Shown: positions 52,074-62,241, counted from the stretch's first letter. The stretch is DNA of 64,000 nt from Rhodopseudomonas faecalis (GCF_003217325.1 NZ_QJTI01000001.1:220454-284453), one strand, 5' to 3'. Made by a program: numbers and translations. Notes: a model not told the origin generated them from the sequence alone.

Positions 52074-53495
52074 ATGACCGACACTTCCTTCGACGTGATC
52101 ATCATCGGCTCCGGTCCCGGCGGCTATGTCGCGGCGATCCGCGCGGCGCAGCTCGGCCTCAAAACCGCGATCGTCGAAAAATCCTATCTCGGCGGCATCT
52201 GCCTGAACTGGGGCTGCATCCCGACCAAGGCGCTGCTGCGCTCGGCCGAGATTTATCGCGCCATGCAGCACGCCAAGGATTATGGCCTGGGCGCCGACAA
52301 TGTCCGGTTCGATCTCAAGGCGGTGGTGGCGCGCTCGCGCGGGGTGTCGAAGCGGCTGAATGATGGCGTCGGCTTCCTGATGAAGAAGAACAAGATCACG
52401 GTGATCTGGGGCGCAGCATCGATCGATGCGCCCGGCGAGATCACGGTGACGGCCGCCAAGAGCGAGCCGCCGAAGGGCGCACTGCGCGAGGGCCGCTACC
52501 GCGCCAAACACATCATCATCGCCACCGGCGCGCGGCCGCGGGTGCTGCCGGGGCTGGAGCCCGACGGCGACCGGGTGTGGAGCTATTTTGAAGCGATGGT
52601 GCCCGAAACGCTGCCGAAATCGCTGCTGGTGATCGGCTCGGGCGCGATCGGCATCGAGTTCGCCTCGTTCTACCGCGCCATGGGCAGTGAGGTGACGGTG
52701 GTCGAAGTGCTGCCGCAGATCCTGCCGGTGGAAGATGCCGAGATCGCTGCGCTCGCCCGCAAACAGTTTGAAAAGCAGGGCATCAAGATTCTGACCGGCG
52801 CCAAGGTCAGCAAGCTCGACAAGAAGCCAGGCAGCGTGGTCGCCACCATCGACAGCGGCGACGGCAAGCAACAGACCGCGACCTTTGAGCGGGTGATCTC
52901 GGCGGTGGGCGTGGTCGGCAATGTCGAACAGCTCGGGCTCGACAAGCTCGGCGTTCAAATCCAAGGCGGCACCATCGTTGCCGATGGTGTTGGCCGCACC
53001 AATATCCCAGGCATCTATGCGATCGGGGACGTCACCGGGCCGCCGATGCTGGCGCACAAGGCCGAGCATCAGGGCGTGATCTGCGTCGAGGCCATCAAGG
53101 GCCTGCATCCGCATCCGCTCGACAAGGGTCTGATCCCGGGCTGCACCTATTGCCACCCGCAGATCGCCTCGGTCGGCCTGACCGAAGCGAAAGCCAGGGA
53201 GCAGGGGCGCGACATCAAGGTCGGTCGTTTCCCGTTTGCCGGCAATGGCAAGGCGATTGCACTCGGCGAGGATCAGGGGCTGATCAAGGTGATCTTCGAT
53301 AAGGCGACCGGGCGGCTGCTCGGCGCTCACATGATCGGCGCGGAGGTCACCGAGCTGATCCAGGGCTATGTGGTCGCCATGAATCTCGAGACCACGGAAG
53401 CCGAGCTGATGCACACCGTCTTTCCGCATCCGACGCTGTCGGAGATGATGAAGGAAGCGGTGCTCGACGCCTATGGCCAGGCGCTGAACGTCTGA
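52074..53495 (+). CDS. lpd: Dihydrolipoamide dehydrogenase
   Basis: 473 residues. FAD-dependent E3 that reoxidises lipoyl groups. N-terminal FAD motif IIGSGPGGYVAAIRAAQ, redox-active cysteines Cys43 and Cys48 in GGICLNWGCIPTK, the NAD-binding loop VIGSGAIGIEFASF, and the catalytic HTVFPHPTLSEMM near the C-terminus. The ATG at 52074 gives the family start; 18 more in-frame codons upstream come from the repeat element. It is last in the pdh operon. Confidence 0.97.
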   Translation: MTDTSFDVIIIGSGPGGYVAAIRAAQLGLKTAIVEKSYLGGICLNWGCIPTKALLRSAEIYRAMQHAKDYGLGADNVRFDLKAVVARSRGVSKRLNDGVGFLMKKNKITVIWGAASIDAPGEITVTAAKSEPPKGALREGRYRAKHIIIATGARPRVLPGLEPDGDRVWSYFEAMVPETLPKSLLVIGSGAIGIEFASFYRAMGSEVTVVEVLPQILPVEDAEIAALARKQFEKQGIKILTGAKVSKLDKKPGSVVATIDSGDGKQQTATFERVISAVGVVGNVEQLGLDKLGVQIQGGTIVADGVGRTNIPGIYAIGDVTGPPMLAHKAEHQGVICVEAIKGLHPHPLDKGLIPGCTYCHPQIASVGLTEAKAREQGRDIKVGRFPFAGNGKAIALGEDQGLIKVIFDKATGRLLGAHMIGAEVTELIQGYVVAMNLETTEAELMHTVFPHPTLSEMMKEAVLDAYGQALNV

Positions 53496-53517
53496 ACGTT
53501 CGCGCCTGAATTGCGCC

Positions 53518-53540
53518 GGGCGGCATTTGGGCCGCTTTGG
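53518..53540 (+). terminator. Weak stem-loop after lpd
   Basis: GCGGC/GCCGC (53520-53524 and 53531-53535) with a 6-nt loop and a following TTTGGG. The short stem and weak T-tract make this a marginal terminator candidate for the pdh operon. Confidence 0.3.
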
Positions 53541-54306
53541 GCGTGGTAACTCGGCAACTTATGTGGCGACACCGCAACAGTCTGGCGACTTTTGAGCGCG
53601 ATCACACCCGGCTCTTGCTTGCGCCGCTTTTTGGCCACACCCCTCTATGAGATCATCCTTGGTAGTCAATTTGGCGCGGCACCTGTGCTGGCGATGGAAA
53701 ATCCATCCGCCTGCCATCGGGCAGACAGGACAGCGCCGGGAAACACGATCGCGATGGATCACAGGGGCACCAGCACGGCACAGACGATCGACCGTCGACA
53801 GACGGCCGGTGCGAGCTATGCGTCGCCGGCTGGTCGCGCCCATCACGGCGCGGTGGAAATCGCAAATTGGTTATGCGCTGCCTCGGATTTGCAGAACCCT
53901 GGCCGTGATCTTGCCAAAGAGCTTGGCGACACTGCTGCCATCGCAAGACTGACGACATCCTTCGATCAGTGCGACCGGCCCGCGGGCCTCGTCTCGGTCA
54001 GCGGCCGGCACCAAGCAGCAGAAGGCTTGCTGAACGTGACCGGTGTTTCGATTGCTCACCCGATCTACCCAAGCCTTCCTCCACGCACAGCCGGCGTTGC
54101 ACACGATCGCTACGAGCGCGCGCCCTCGAATTGCGTGGACCCGCTTAACATAAAATTGACCGCGGTCGCAGCCGCTGCCGAGGCGACCGCACAAAAGCCT
54201 CGAACGACAAACCATTCGTCAGCTTGGCTGTGGAACGTTACCCCGCCAGGTAGCGTGGCAGTTGATGGCGTGGTGACCCATCCGGGCAGTTGGTACGAGT
54301 ACAGTG
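53541..54306. other. Interval between lpd and exoR without a recognised gene
   Basis: About 0.8 kb. The longest + frame is 242 codons (53592-54320) starting at a TTG, with no ribosome-binding site, weaker third-position GC preference than its neighbours, no motif I recognise, and a 3' end that overlaps the exoR start in another register. A 114-codon minus frame (53871-54215) is equally unsupported. The region may hold a degraded gene or the exoR regulatory region. Confidence 0.4.
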
Positions 54307-55122
54307 ATGCGGGTATTTGAGCGTCTCATTCCGGTGGTGGTGCTGGGCGTCCTGGTCGGGGCGCCGGTGATGGCCTTTGAGGGCACGCCGCTGGTCGGCG
54401 GTGACGCCGCCATTCCGGTGGCGACCACCCAGCCCGGCACTGTGGTGACCATGAACAAGGCCGCCGCGTCCGCCAGCCCGACCACCTCGCTGACCGCTCT
54501 GCAATACGCTGCCGAGGGCGGCCATCCGGTGGCGCAGTGGAAGCTCGGCCGCATGTATGCGATCGGCGATGGCGTCGCGCAGGACGATCTGGTCGCGTTC
54601 GAGTATTTTAGCCGGATCGCCAACGCCCATGCCGAGGACAGCCCGTCGGCGCCGCAGGCCGCCATTGTCGCCAACGCGTTCGTCGCGCTCGGGCGGTATT
54701 ATCTTGGCGGCATTCCCAATTCCAAAGTGAAGGCCGACGCTGAACGCGCCCGCGAGATGTTCTCGTATGCCGCGTCCTATTTCGGCAACGCCGACGCCCA
54801 ATATGACCTCGCCCGGCTGTATCTGAACGGCATCGGCACCCCGCGCGACTCGCGCTATGGCGTGCGCTGGCTCGGCTTGGCCGCGCAGAAGGGCCAGCAC
54901 CAGGCGCAGGCCTTGCTCGGCCAGATGTTGTTCAATGGCGAGCAGCTGCCGCGCCAGGCGGCACGCGGCCTGATGTGGCTGACGCTGGCCCGCGATGCCG
55001 CTGCGGCGGACGAGGGCTGGATCAAGGACAGCTACGCCAAGGCCTTCGCCAAGGCCTCCGATGACGAGCGCGCCATGGCGCTGCAGATGCTCGAACATTG
55101 GGTGCAGGGCCGCCGCGACTGA
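54307..55122 (+). CDS. exoR: ExoR-like periplasmic Sel1-repeat protein
   Basis: 271 residues, matching the ~268 of Sinorhizobium ExoR. A signal peptide ends near PVMAFEG, followed by Sel1-type repeats such as ALQYAAEGGHPVAQWKLGRMYAIGDGVAQDD, AQYDLARLYLNGIGTPRDS and AQALLGQMLFNGEQLPRQ. In Sinorhizobium, ExoR holds the ExoS/ChvI two-component system in check, controlling succinoglycan and motility. The match in length, layout and export signal makes ExoR likely, but general Sel1 proteins cannot be excluded. A GTG just upstream at 54304 is an alternative start. Confidence 0.78.
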   Translation: MRVFERLIPVVVLGVLVGAPVMAFEGTPLVGGDAAIPVATTQPGTVVTMNKAAASASPTTSLTALQYAAEGGHPVAQWKLGRMYAIGDGVAQDDLVAFEYFSRIANAHAEDSPSAPQAAIVANAFVALGRYYLGGIPNSKVKADAERAREMFSYAASYFGNADAQYDLARLYLNGIGTPRDSRYGVRWLGLAAQKGQHQAQALLGQMLFNGEQLPRQAARGLMWLTLARDAAAADEGWIKDSYAKAFAKASDDERAMALQMLEHWVQGRRD

Positions 55123-55221
55123 GGTCGTCGCGACCAAGATCTTCGCGACTATGCCGCGACTGAGGTCGCCAGTCGCGCGCCGCTCTAATCCTGACCAATC
55201 CCATCGTTCGCTGAGCGAAGC

Positions 55222-56013
55222 CTATTTGGTGGCAAAATCCAGGTCGGCCCACACCGGCACGTGGTCGGACGGCTTTTCCCAGGCGCGGACGTGCTTGTCG
55301 ATGCCGACCGCGCTCAGCCGGTCTGCGGCCTGCGGCGACAGCAGCAGATGGTCGATGCGCAGCCCCCAGTTCTTCTGGAACGCGCCGGCCTGATAATCCC
55401 AGAACGTGTATTGCCCCGGCGCATCGCTCACCGCGCGTAGCGCGTCGGTCATGCCGAGCCCGAGCAGCGTCTGATAACTGGCGCGGGTTTCCGGCTTGAA
55501 CAGCGCGTCATTGATCCAGGCCGTCGGCTGATAGACGTCGGCCGCGGCCGGAATGACGTTGAAGTCGCCGGCCAGGATCAGCGGCTCCTCAGCGCGCAGC
55601 CGTTCCTTGGTGAAGTCAATAAGCCGCGACATCCATTTCAGCTTGTAGGGATATTTGTCGCTCTCGACCGGGTTGCCATTGGGCAGATACAGGCAGGCGA
55701 CCCGCACCACGCGGCCATCGAGCGACACCACGCCTTCCAGGAACCTGGCGTGCAGATCGTCGTCATCGCCAGCCAGCCGAGGCTTTGTTTCATCGAACGG
55801 CAGCTTCGACAGCAGCGCCACGCCGTTAAATGTCTTTTGGCCGTGCGTCACCACATTGTAGCCGAGCGCCTCGATCGGCTCGCGCGGGAACGCTTCATCG
55901 ACGCATTTGATTTCCTGCAGGCAGACGATGTCCGGATCGCGCTCGCGCAGCCAGGCCAAGAGATGATCCAGCCGTTGGCGGACCGAGTTCACGTTCCAGG
56001 TGGCGATGCGCAT
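55222..56013 (-). CDS. xth: Exodeoxyribonuclease III
   Basis: 263 residues of the EEP (endonuclease/exonuclease/phosphatase) family. Repairs abasic sites. Motifs: MRIATWNVNSVRQRLDHLL, VCLQEIKCVDEAFP with the metal-binding Glu, LAGDFNVIPAAADVY, GMTDALRAV, and the C-terminal RIDHLLLSPQA and KPSDHVPVWADL with catalytic His. Converges with exoR, about 100 bp away. Confidence 0.94.
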   Translation of the reverse strand: MRIATWNVNSVRQRLDHLLAWLRERDPDIVCLQEIKCVDEAFPREPIEALGYNVVTHGQKTFNGVALLSKLPFDETKPRLAGDDDDLHARFLEGVVSLDGRVVRVACLYLPNGNPVESDKYPYKLKWMSRLIDFTKERLRAEEPLILAGDFNVIPAAADVYQPTAWINDALFKPETRASYQTLLGLGMTDALRAVSDAPGQYTFWDYQAGAFQKNWGLRIDHLLLSPQAADRLSAVGIDKHVRAWEKPSDHVPVWADLDFATK

Positions 56014-56162
56014 GGGAGTTCATTACCGCAATTTTAGCTGCCGGCGCATATCATGAATACCGGCGCTATGCTAAGCCGAATGACAATTTTGAAGCGGTCC
56101 GAGAAGCACCGCGCCAGGGCAGGACAGGCGGCGATCGTCGTCGTTCGGTGACGCGAGGCGGC

Positions 56163-57293
56163 ATGAGACAACGCAAATTGCTGATGGTTGTTGGCGCGCT
56201 GGCAGTGCTGGCGCTCGGCTCCTATTGGGGCTGGTCGAGCTGGAACAGCCGCAGCGTCAACGCCGCCGCGCCGCCGCGCGCGCGCATGGTGTCGGTGGAA
56301 ACCGCGCTGGCGCAGCGGCGCCCGGTGCCGATCGATGTCGACGCGATCGGCATTGTCACCCCGATCTCCAGCGTCGCCCTCAAAGCCCGGCTGGAAACCA
56401 CCATCATCGGCGTGCATTTTCAGGACGGCGCCAGGGTCGAGCAGGGCGATCTGTTGTTCACGCTCGACTCCCGGCAGATCGATGCTCAGATCGAGCAGGC
56501 CGAGGGCGTTTTGGCGCGCGACACCGCGCAGCTCGCCGCCGCGCGCCGCGACGCGCGGCGCTTTACCGAGCTGATCGGCAAGGGCGCCACCACCCAGGTC
56601 AATCTCGACAACGCCAACACCCAGGCCGACATTTTGGCCGGCACCATTCAGTCCGACCAATCGGCGCTCGACAATCTCAAGGTGCAGAAGAGTTTTACCC
56701 TGATCCGTGCGCCGTTCGCCGGGCGAATTAGTGCCGCCAATGTCAAGGTCGGCAATTTCGTGCGGCCGGCCGACACCTCGCCGCTCGCCACCATCAATCA
56801 GATGGCGCCGGTGTACGTCACCTTTGCGGTGCCGCAGCGCGTGCTCGCCGATCTGCGCGAGGCGATGGCGTCCGGCACCACGCAAGTGGTCGCCACCATT
56901 CCCGGCAATGGCCGCTCGGAAAGCGGCAAGATGGCGATGGTCGAAAACACCGTCGATGCCGCGACCGGCATGGTGACGGTGCGGGGCATCATGGACAATG
57001 CCAGCGAGACGCTGTGGCCGGGCACGCTGGTCAACACCAAGCTGACGATCCGCACCGAAACCGCGGTGGTGGTGCCGACCGTGGCGGTGCAGCGCAGCCA
57101 GACCGGCAATTTCGTGTTCGTGATCCGCGACGGCGCCGCCCATGTGCAGCCGGTCAAGGTCGATCGCACTTATCAAGGGCTGTCGGTGATCAGCGAAGGG
57201 CTGTCCGGCGGCGAGGAGGCGGTGGTCGACGGCCAGCTGTTGCTGTCGCAAGGCACCAAGGTGACGACGCGCAACCGCAAAGCCGGGGTGTGA
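56163..57293 (+). CDS. RND efflux periplasmic adaptor subunit
   Basis: 376 residues. An N-terminal hydrophobic segment (about 6-23, no lipobox Cys) is followed by the beta-barrel/lipoyl/coiled-coil layout of membrane fusion proteins: TTIIGVHFQDGARVEQGDLLFTLD (lipoyl half), RFTELIGKGATTQVNLDNA (hairpin), FTLIRAPFAGRISAANVKVGNFV. It resembles MdtA/MexH-type adaptors. Its stop is 3 bp before the RND pump gene. No outer-membrane channel gene follows, so a TolC-type partner is encoded elsewhere. Confidence 0.92.
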   Translation: MRQRKLLMVVGALAVLALGSYWGWSSWNSRSVNAAAPPRARMVSVETALAQRRPVPIDVDAIGIVTPISSVALKARLETTIIGVHFQDGARVEQGDLLFTLDSRQIDAQIEQAEGVLARDTAQLAAARRDARRFTELIGKGATTQVNLDNANTQADILAGTIQSDQSALDNLKVQKSFTLIRAPFAGRISAANVKVGNFVRPADTSPLATINQMAPVYVTFAVPQRVLADLREAMASGTTQVVATIPGNGRSESGKMAMVENTVDAATGMVTVRGIMDNASETLWPGTLVNTKLTIRTETAVVVPTVAVQRSQTGNFVFVIRDGAAHVQPVKVDRTYQGLSVISEGLSGGEEAVVDGQLLLSQGTKVTTRNRKAGV

Positions 57294-57296
57294 TCG

Positions 57297-60200
57297 ATGA
57301 CGCTGTCGGAGCTGTGCATCCGTCGCCCGGTGATGACCACGCTGCTAACGGCGTCGATCATCGCTTTCGGCATTTTCGGGTTCCGACTGCTGCCGGTGTC
57401 GGCGCTGCCCAAGGTCGATTTCCCCACCATTGCGGTGACGGCGACGCTGCCCGGCGCCTCGGCCGATACCATGGCCGCGTCGGTGGCCGGCGTGATCGAG
57501 CGCCAGCTCTCGACCATCGCCGGCATTTCGTCGATGACCTCGAGTTCCTCGCAGGGCACCAGCGTCATCACCATTCAATTCGATCTCGACCGCAGCATTG
57601 ATGCCGCCGCGCTCGACGTGCAGACCGCGTTGACCATCGCGCAGCGCCGATTGCCGGTGGAGATGAAAAACCCGCCGAGCTTCCGCAAGGTCAATCCGGC
57701 GGAATTCCCGGTGCTGTTCATCGCGCTGTCGTCGGGGACATTGCCGCTCTCGACCGTCAATGAATATGGCTCGATCACCATCGGCCAGGCGCTGTCGCAG
57801 GTCTCCGGCGTGGCGCAGGTCACGATCTACGGCGAGCAGAAATTCGCGATCCGTGTGCAGGCCGATCCGGAAATCGCCGCGGCGCGCGGGCTGTCGCTCG
57901 ACGATATTCGCGCCGCGGTGTCGGCCGCCAATTCCTCGACCCCGGTCGGCACGCTCAATGGGCCGAAGCAGGACGTCGCGCTGCAGGCGTCCGGGCAGAT
58001 GGACAAGGCCGAGGACTATCGCCAGATCGTGGTCGCCTGGCGCAGCGGCTCGCCCGTCAAGCTGGACGAAGTGGCCCGGATCTATGACAGCGTCGAAAAC
58101 GACAAGATCGCCACCTGGTTCAACGGCGAACGCGCGATCGTGCTGGCGATCCAGAAGCAGCCCGACGCCAACACGGTCGCGGTGGTCGATGCGGTGCGCT
58201 CAAAACTGCCGTCGCTGCGCGCCCAGGTGCCGCCCTCGATCAACATGCAGGTGTTGATGGATCGCTCGATCTCGGTGCGGCAATCGGTGGCTGATGTCGA
58301 GCACACGCTGCTGATCGCGGTGGCGCTGGTGATCCTGGTGATCTTTTTGTTCCTGCGCTCGGCGTCGGCGACCTTCATTCCGGCGCTGGCGGTGCCGATC
58401 TCGCTGATCGGTACCTGCGCGGTGATGTATATGCTCGACTTCTCCATCAACAACATGACGCTGCTGGCGCTGACGCTGTCGGTCGGCTTTGTGGTCGATG
58501 ACGCGATCGTCATGCTGGAAAACATCGTCCGCCATATCGAGCATGGCATGCGGCCATTCGAGGCGGCGCTGAAAGGCGCGCGCGAGATCGGCTTCACCAT
58601 CATCTCGATCACCTTTTCGCTGATCGCGGTGTTCATCCCGGTGCTGCTGATGGGCGGCATCGTCGGCCGCGTGTTCCGCGAATTCGCCGTCACCATTTCG
58701 GTGGCGATCCTGGTGTCGGGCTTTGTGTCGCTGACGCTGACGCCGATGTTGTGCGCCCGGCTGCTGCGCGCTCATGACCCGGCGCATCGCCAGAACTGGC
58801 TGCTGCGCCAGTTCGAGCGCATGTTCGCAGGGTGGCTGCGCGGCTATGAATGGGCGCTCGACAAAGTGCTGGCGCACAAATTCCTGATGCTGCTGGCGAC
58901 GCTCGCGACGCTTGGCGGCACGGTCTATCTGTACATGATCGTGCCCAAAGGGTTCTTTCCGCAGGAAGACACCGGCTTTCTGATCGGCGTCACCGAGGCG
59001 GCGACCGACACTTCGTTTGAGGCCATGAAGGAACGCCAGCAGGCGCTGACCGCGCTGCTGCGCAAGGACCCGGCGGTCGACTACATCAACTCCACGGTTG
59101 GCGCCGGCGGGCCAAACAGCACCGCCAATTACGGCCGGCTGTTTGTCGGGCTGAAACCGCTCGACCAGCGTGAGCCGGTGAGCGCGGTGGTGGCGCGGCT
59201 GCGCCAGCAGGCCGCGCAGGTGCCGGGCCTGCAGGTGTTCTTCCAGAGCATCCAGAATCTCAATATCGGCGGCCGGATTTCCAAGAGCCAATATCAATAC
59301 GTGATGCAGAGCGGCGACACCGAAGCGCTGTATCGGTTGGCGCCGGAGATGCGCGACCGGATCGCGCAGGTGCCGGGGCTGCAAGACGTCACCACTGATT
59401 TGTACATCAAGAACCCGCAGATGACGGTGGAGATCGACCGCGAAAAAGCCGCGGTCTATGGCATCACCGTCGAGCAGGTGCGCAATCAGCTCTACAACGC
59501 CTATGGTACGCGGCAGGTCGGCACCATCTACACGCCGTCCAATGACTATCAGATCATTTTGGAGGTGCTGCCGCAGTTCAAGGTCGATCCCTCCGACCTC
59601 TCCAAGCTCTATATGAAGGCCGCCAACGGCAAGACCATTCCGATGGATGTGGTGGCCAAGCTAGTGCCGACCGTCGGGCCGCTACAGATCAACCATCAGG
59701 GTCAGCAGCCGGCGGTGACGATCTCGTTCAACCTCGCGCCGAACTACTCACTGGGCTATGCGGTCGATCAGATCACCGCGATCGAGCAGGCGGCGCGGCT
59801 GCCGGTGACGATCGCCACCGGCTTTTCCGGCACCGCTCAGGTGTTTCAGGACAGTCTGCGCGGGCAGGGCGTGCTGATCCTGGCGGCGGTGTTCGCGGCG
59901 TTCGTGATCCTCGGCATTTTGTACGAGAGCTTCATCCATCCGATCACCATCATCTCCGGGCTGCCCTCGGCCGGCATCGGTGCGATCCTGACCCTGATGC
60001 TGTTCAACATGGAGCTGTCGGTGATCGCGATGATCGGCATCGTGATGCTGGTCGGCATCGTCAAGAAGAACGCCATCATGATGGTGGATTTCGCGCTGGA
60101 GCGGCGCCGCTTCGGCCTTGGTGCCGAGCAGGCGATCCGCGAAGCGGCGCTGCTGCGCTTTCGGCCGATCATGATGACCACTTTTGCCGCGATTTTCGGC

Positions 60201-60416
60201 ACGCTGCCGATCGCGCTTGGCGCCGGCGCCGGCACCGAACTGCGTCAGCCGCTCGGCGTCGCGGTGGTCGGCGGCCTGTTCGTGTCGCAGCTGTTGACGC
60301 TGTTCATCACGCCGGTGGTCTATATCTATCTCGACGGCATTGATCGCCGGCTCAAGCGGCGGCTCGAGCCGCAATCGGAGCCGGACCAGCGGCCGCGCAT
60401 CGCCGCGGCCGAGTAA
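57297..60416 (+). CDS. Efflux RND transporter permease
   Basis: 1039 residues, the normal size of HAE-1 type pumps. Twelve membrane segments in two halves; proton-relay Asp pair in SVGFVVDDAIVMLENIVRHIEHG, N-terminal FIRRPVMTTLL-like CIRRPVMTTLL, and porter-domain GEQKFAIRVQADPE. The sequence is closer to MdtB/MexI/OqxB-like multidrug pumps than to metal pumps, since it lacks a methionine cluster. Substrate range unknown. No local regulator is seen. Confidence 0.94.
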   Translation: MTLSELCIRRPVMTTLLTASIIAFGIFGFRLLPVSALPKVDFPTIAVTATLPGASADTMAASVAGVIERQLSTIAGISSMTSSSSQGTSVITIQFDLDRSIDAAALDVQTALTIAQRRLPVEMKNPPSFRKVNPAEFPVLFIALSSGTLPLSTVNEYGSITIGQALSQVSGVAQVTIYGEQKFAIRVQADPEIAAARGLSLDDIRAAVSAANSSTPVGTLNGPKQDVALQASGQMDKAEDYRQIVVAWRSGSPVKLDEVARIYDSVENDKIATWFNGERAIVLAIQKQPDANTVAVVDAVRSKLPSLRAQVPPSINMQVLMDRSISVRQSVADVEHTLLIAVALVILVIFLFLRSASATFIPALAVPISLIGTCAVMYMLDFSINNMTLLALTLSVGFVVDDAIVMLENIVRHIEHGMRPFEAALKGAREIGFTIISITFSLIAVFIPVLLMGGIVGRVFREFAVTISVAILVSGFVSLTLTPMLCARLLRAHDPAHRQNWLLRQFERMFAGWLRGYEWALDKVLAHKFLMLLATLATLGGTVYLYMIVPKGFFPQEDTGFLIGVTEAATDTSFEAMKERQQALTALLRKDPAVDYINSTVGAGGPNSTANYGRLFVGLKPLDQREPVSAVVARLRQQAAQVPGLQVFFQSIQNLNIGGRISKSQYQYVMQSGDTEALYRLAPEMRDRIAQVPGLQDVTTDLYIKNPQMTVEIDREKAAVYGITVEQVRNQLYNAYGTRQVGTIYTPSNDYQIILEVLPQFKVDPSDLSKLYMKAANGKTIPMDVVAKLVPTVGPLQINHQGQQPAVTISFNLAPNYSLGYAVDQITAIEQAARLPVTIATGFSGTAQVFQDSLRGQGVLILAAVFAAFVILGILYESFIHPITIISGLPSAGIGAILTLMLFNMELSVIAMIGIVMLVGIVKKNAIMMVDFALERRRFGLGAEQAIREAALLRFRPIMMTTFAAIFGTLPIALGAGAGTELRQPLGVAVVGGLFVSQLLTLFITPVVYIYLDGIDRRLKRRLEPQSEPDQRPRIAAAE

Positions 60417-60432
60417 GGCGGCTGCTTGCCGG

Positions 60433-60762
60433 TTAGATCGAGAAGCTTGTGCCGCAGCCGCAGGACGCGGTGGCGTTTGGGTTGTTGACCCGGAACGAGG
60501 CGCCGATCAGGTCATCGACAAAGTCGAGCTCGGCACCGCTCAGGAACGGCGCCGAGGCGGCATCGACCAGCACCACAGCGCCGTCGCGCGTGATCACGAG
60601 ATCGTCGGCGGCCTTTGTGCGATCGACATCGAATTTGTACTGAAAGCCCGAGCAGCCGCCGCCTTCGACGCTGATGCGCAGCATGGCGCCGTCGCCTTCG
60701 CCGCGTAGAATTTCGCCGATCCGCCGCGCCGCGCGCTCGCTGATGGTGACGCTGGGCATCAT
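60433..60762 (-). CDS. erpA: A-type iron-sulfur carrier (ErpA/IscA-like)
   Basis: 109 residues. The three conserved cysteines are present: Cys37 in EGGGCSGFQYKF and Cys101/Cys103 in ASCGCGTSF. Such proteins hand Fe-S clusters to apo-enzymes. I chose the ATG at 60762 with GGAG six bases upstream. It is divergent from dgt, an order conserved in Rhizobiales, which favours ErpA over IscA. Confidence 0.93.
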   Translation of the reverse strand: MMPSVTISERAARRIGEILRGEGDGAMLRISVEGGGCSGFQYKFDVDRTKAADDLVITRDGAVVLVDAASAPFLSGAELDFVDDLIGASFRVNNPNATASCGCGTSFSI

Positions 60763-60868
60763 CAAGGGCTCCTTGTCGTTTCAGCGCGGCAAAACGTTGG
60801 AATGCGCCGCTCGACATAGTTAAGTGCGGCGCAGACGGGAATCAATCGCGGAAGGAACGGATCGGGTG

Positions 60869-62080
60869 ATGCAAGCAATGACGGCCGACCGGGCACCCTA
60901 TGCGTGCGATCCGGAGTTGAGCCGCGGCCGGCGCCATGACGAACCGCCGAGCCGCACCCGCAGCCCATTCCGCCGCGATTGTGACCGGGTGATCCACTCG
61001 ACCGCGTTTCGCCGGCTCAAACACAAGACCCAGGTGTTCGTGTTTCATGAGGGCGATCATTACCGCACCCGGCTGACCCATTCGCTCGAAGTGGCGCAGA
61101 TCGCGCGCGCCATCGCCCGGCAATTGCGGCTTGATGAAGATCTCACCGAAGCGCTGGCGTTGGCCCACGACCTCGGTCACCCGCCATTCGGCCATGCCGG
61201 CGAGCGCGCGCTCGACGCCTGTCTGCGCGATCATGGCGGTTTTGACCACAATGCGCAGAGCCTGCGCGTGGTCACCGCGCTCGAACATCGCTACCCGACC
61301 TTTGACGGCCTCAATCTCAGCTGGGAGACGCTGGAGGGCATCGTCAAGCACAATGGTCCGCTGATCGAACGGGACGGCACCCCGCTTGGGCATTATCGCG
61401 AGCGCGGCGTGCCGCTCGGCATTGTCGAATTCAACCGCGATTTCGATCTCGACTTGTGGAGCTTTGCCTCGCTGGAGGCGCAGGTTGCCGGCATCGCCGA
61501 CGACATCGCCTATGACGCCCACGACATCGATGACGGGCTGCGCGCCGGCCTGTTCCGGCTCGACGATCTGCGCGAGATCCCGCTGCTCGCCGAGATGCTG
61601 GCCGCGATCGACGCCCGCTATCCGCACCTTGATCCGGTGCGCCGCGCCGCCGAGCTGGTGCGCGAGCTGATCTCGTGCCTGATCGGGGCGGCGGTCGGCG
61701 AGGCGCAGCGCCGCCTTGAGCGGCTTCAGCCGCGCTCGGCCGCCGAGGTGCGCGGCGCAAACGAGGCGATGATCGCTTTTCCGCCAGAGATCGCCGCGGC
61801 TGAAAAGATGATCAAGCGCTTCCTCTGGACCCGTATGTACCGCGCCGAGCGGGTGATGACGGTGATGCGCGATGCCGAGACGGTGGTCACCGAGCTGTTC
61901 CAGCGCTATTGCGACGATCCGGGGGCGCTGCCGCCAGACTGGCTGCCGGCCTGCGGCCCGATCGCCGAATGCGAGGCCGACCGGCTGCGCCGCATCCGCA
62001 ATTTCATCGCCGGCATGACCGACCCGTACGCCCTGACCGAGCACCGCCGGCTCTTTGACACAACTCCGGATTTGCGTTAG
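60869..62080 (+). CDS. dgt: Deoxyguanosinetriphosphate triphosphohydrolase-like protein
   Basis: 403 residues from the ATG at 60869 (GTG one codon before is also possible). HD-domain phosphohydrolase: [18 protein letters not shown], the HD metal site in [18 protein letters not shown] and [16 protein letters not shown], and [19 protein letters not shown]. Members cleave dNTPs to nucleoside and triphosphate, limiting dNTP pools. Followed by argS after 161 bp. Confidence 0.93.
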   Translation: MQAMTADRAPYACDPELSRGRRHDEPPSRTRSPFRRDCDRVIHSTAFRRLKHKTQVFVFHEGDHYRTRLTHSLEVAQIARAIARQLRLDEDLTEALALAHDLGHPPFGHAGERALDACLRDHGGFDHNAQSLRVVTALEHRYPTFDGLNLSWETLEGIVKHNGPLIERDGTPLGHYRERGVPLGIVEFNRDFDLDLWSFASLEAQVAGIADDIAYDAHDIDDGLRAGLFRLDDLREIPLLAEMLAAIDARYPHLDPVRRAAELVRELISCLIGAAVGEAQRRLERLQPRSAAEVRGANEAMIAFPPEIAAAEKMIKRFLWTRMYRAERVMTVMRDAETVVTELFQRYCDDPGALPPDWLPACGPIAECEADRLRRIRNFIAGMTDPYALTEHRRLFDTTPDLR

Positions 62081-62241
62081 GCGGCGGGCCTCTCCGCGCC
62101 TTGCCTGGCCGAGCTGCGACTCGCCGGCAATCCGCCGAACGCCGCAGGCGGTCGGTGCCGAATGGCGGCCTTGTGCCGGCCGTCAGGCGCGGCCATCCAG
62201 CCGGACTGCTCCGGCGCTAGCTCTGGTATCATGTGATTCCC

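Noticed and set aside
52624-53429. Minus-strand open frame opposite lpd, part of a longer frame from 51936
   Set aside because: Shadow of lpd; composition typical of antisense reading in high-GC DNA.
53592-54320. A 242-codon plus-strand gene between lpd and exoR
   Set aside because: TTG start without ribosome-binding site, weak codon bias, no recognisable motif, and it overlaps the exoR start. Recorded only as part of an unexplained interval.
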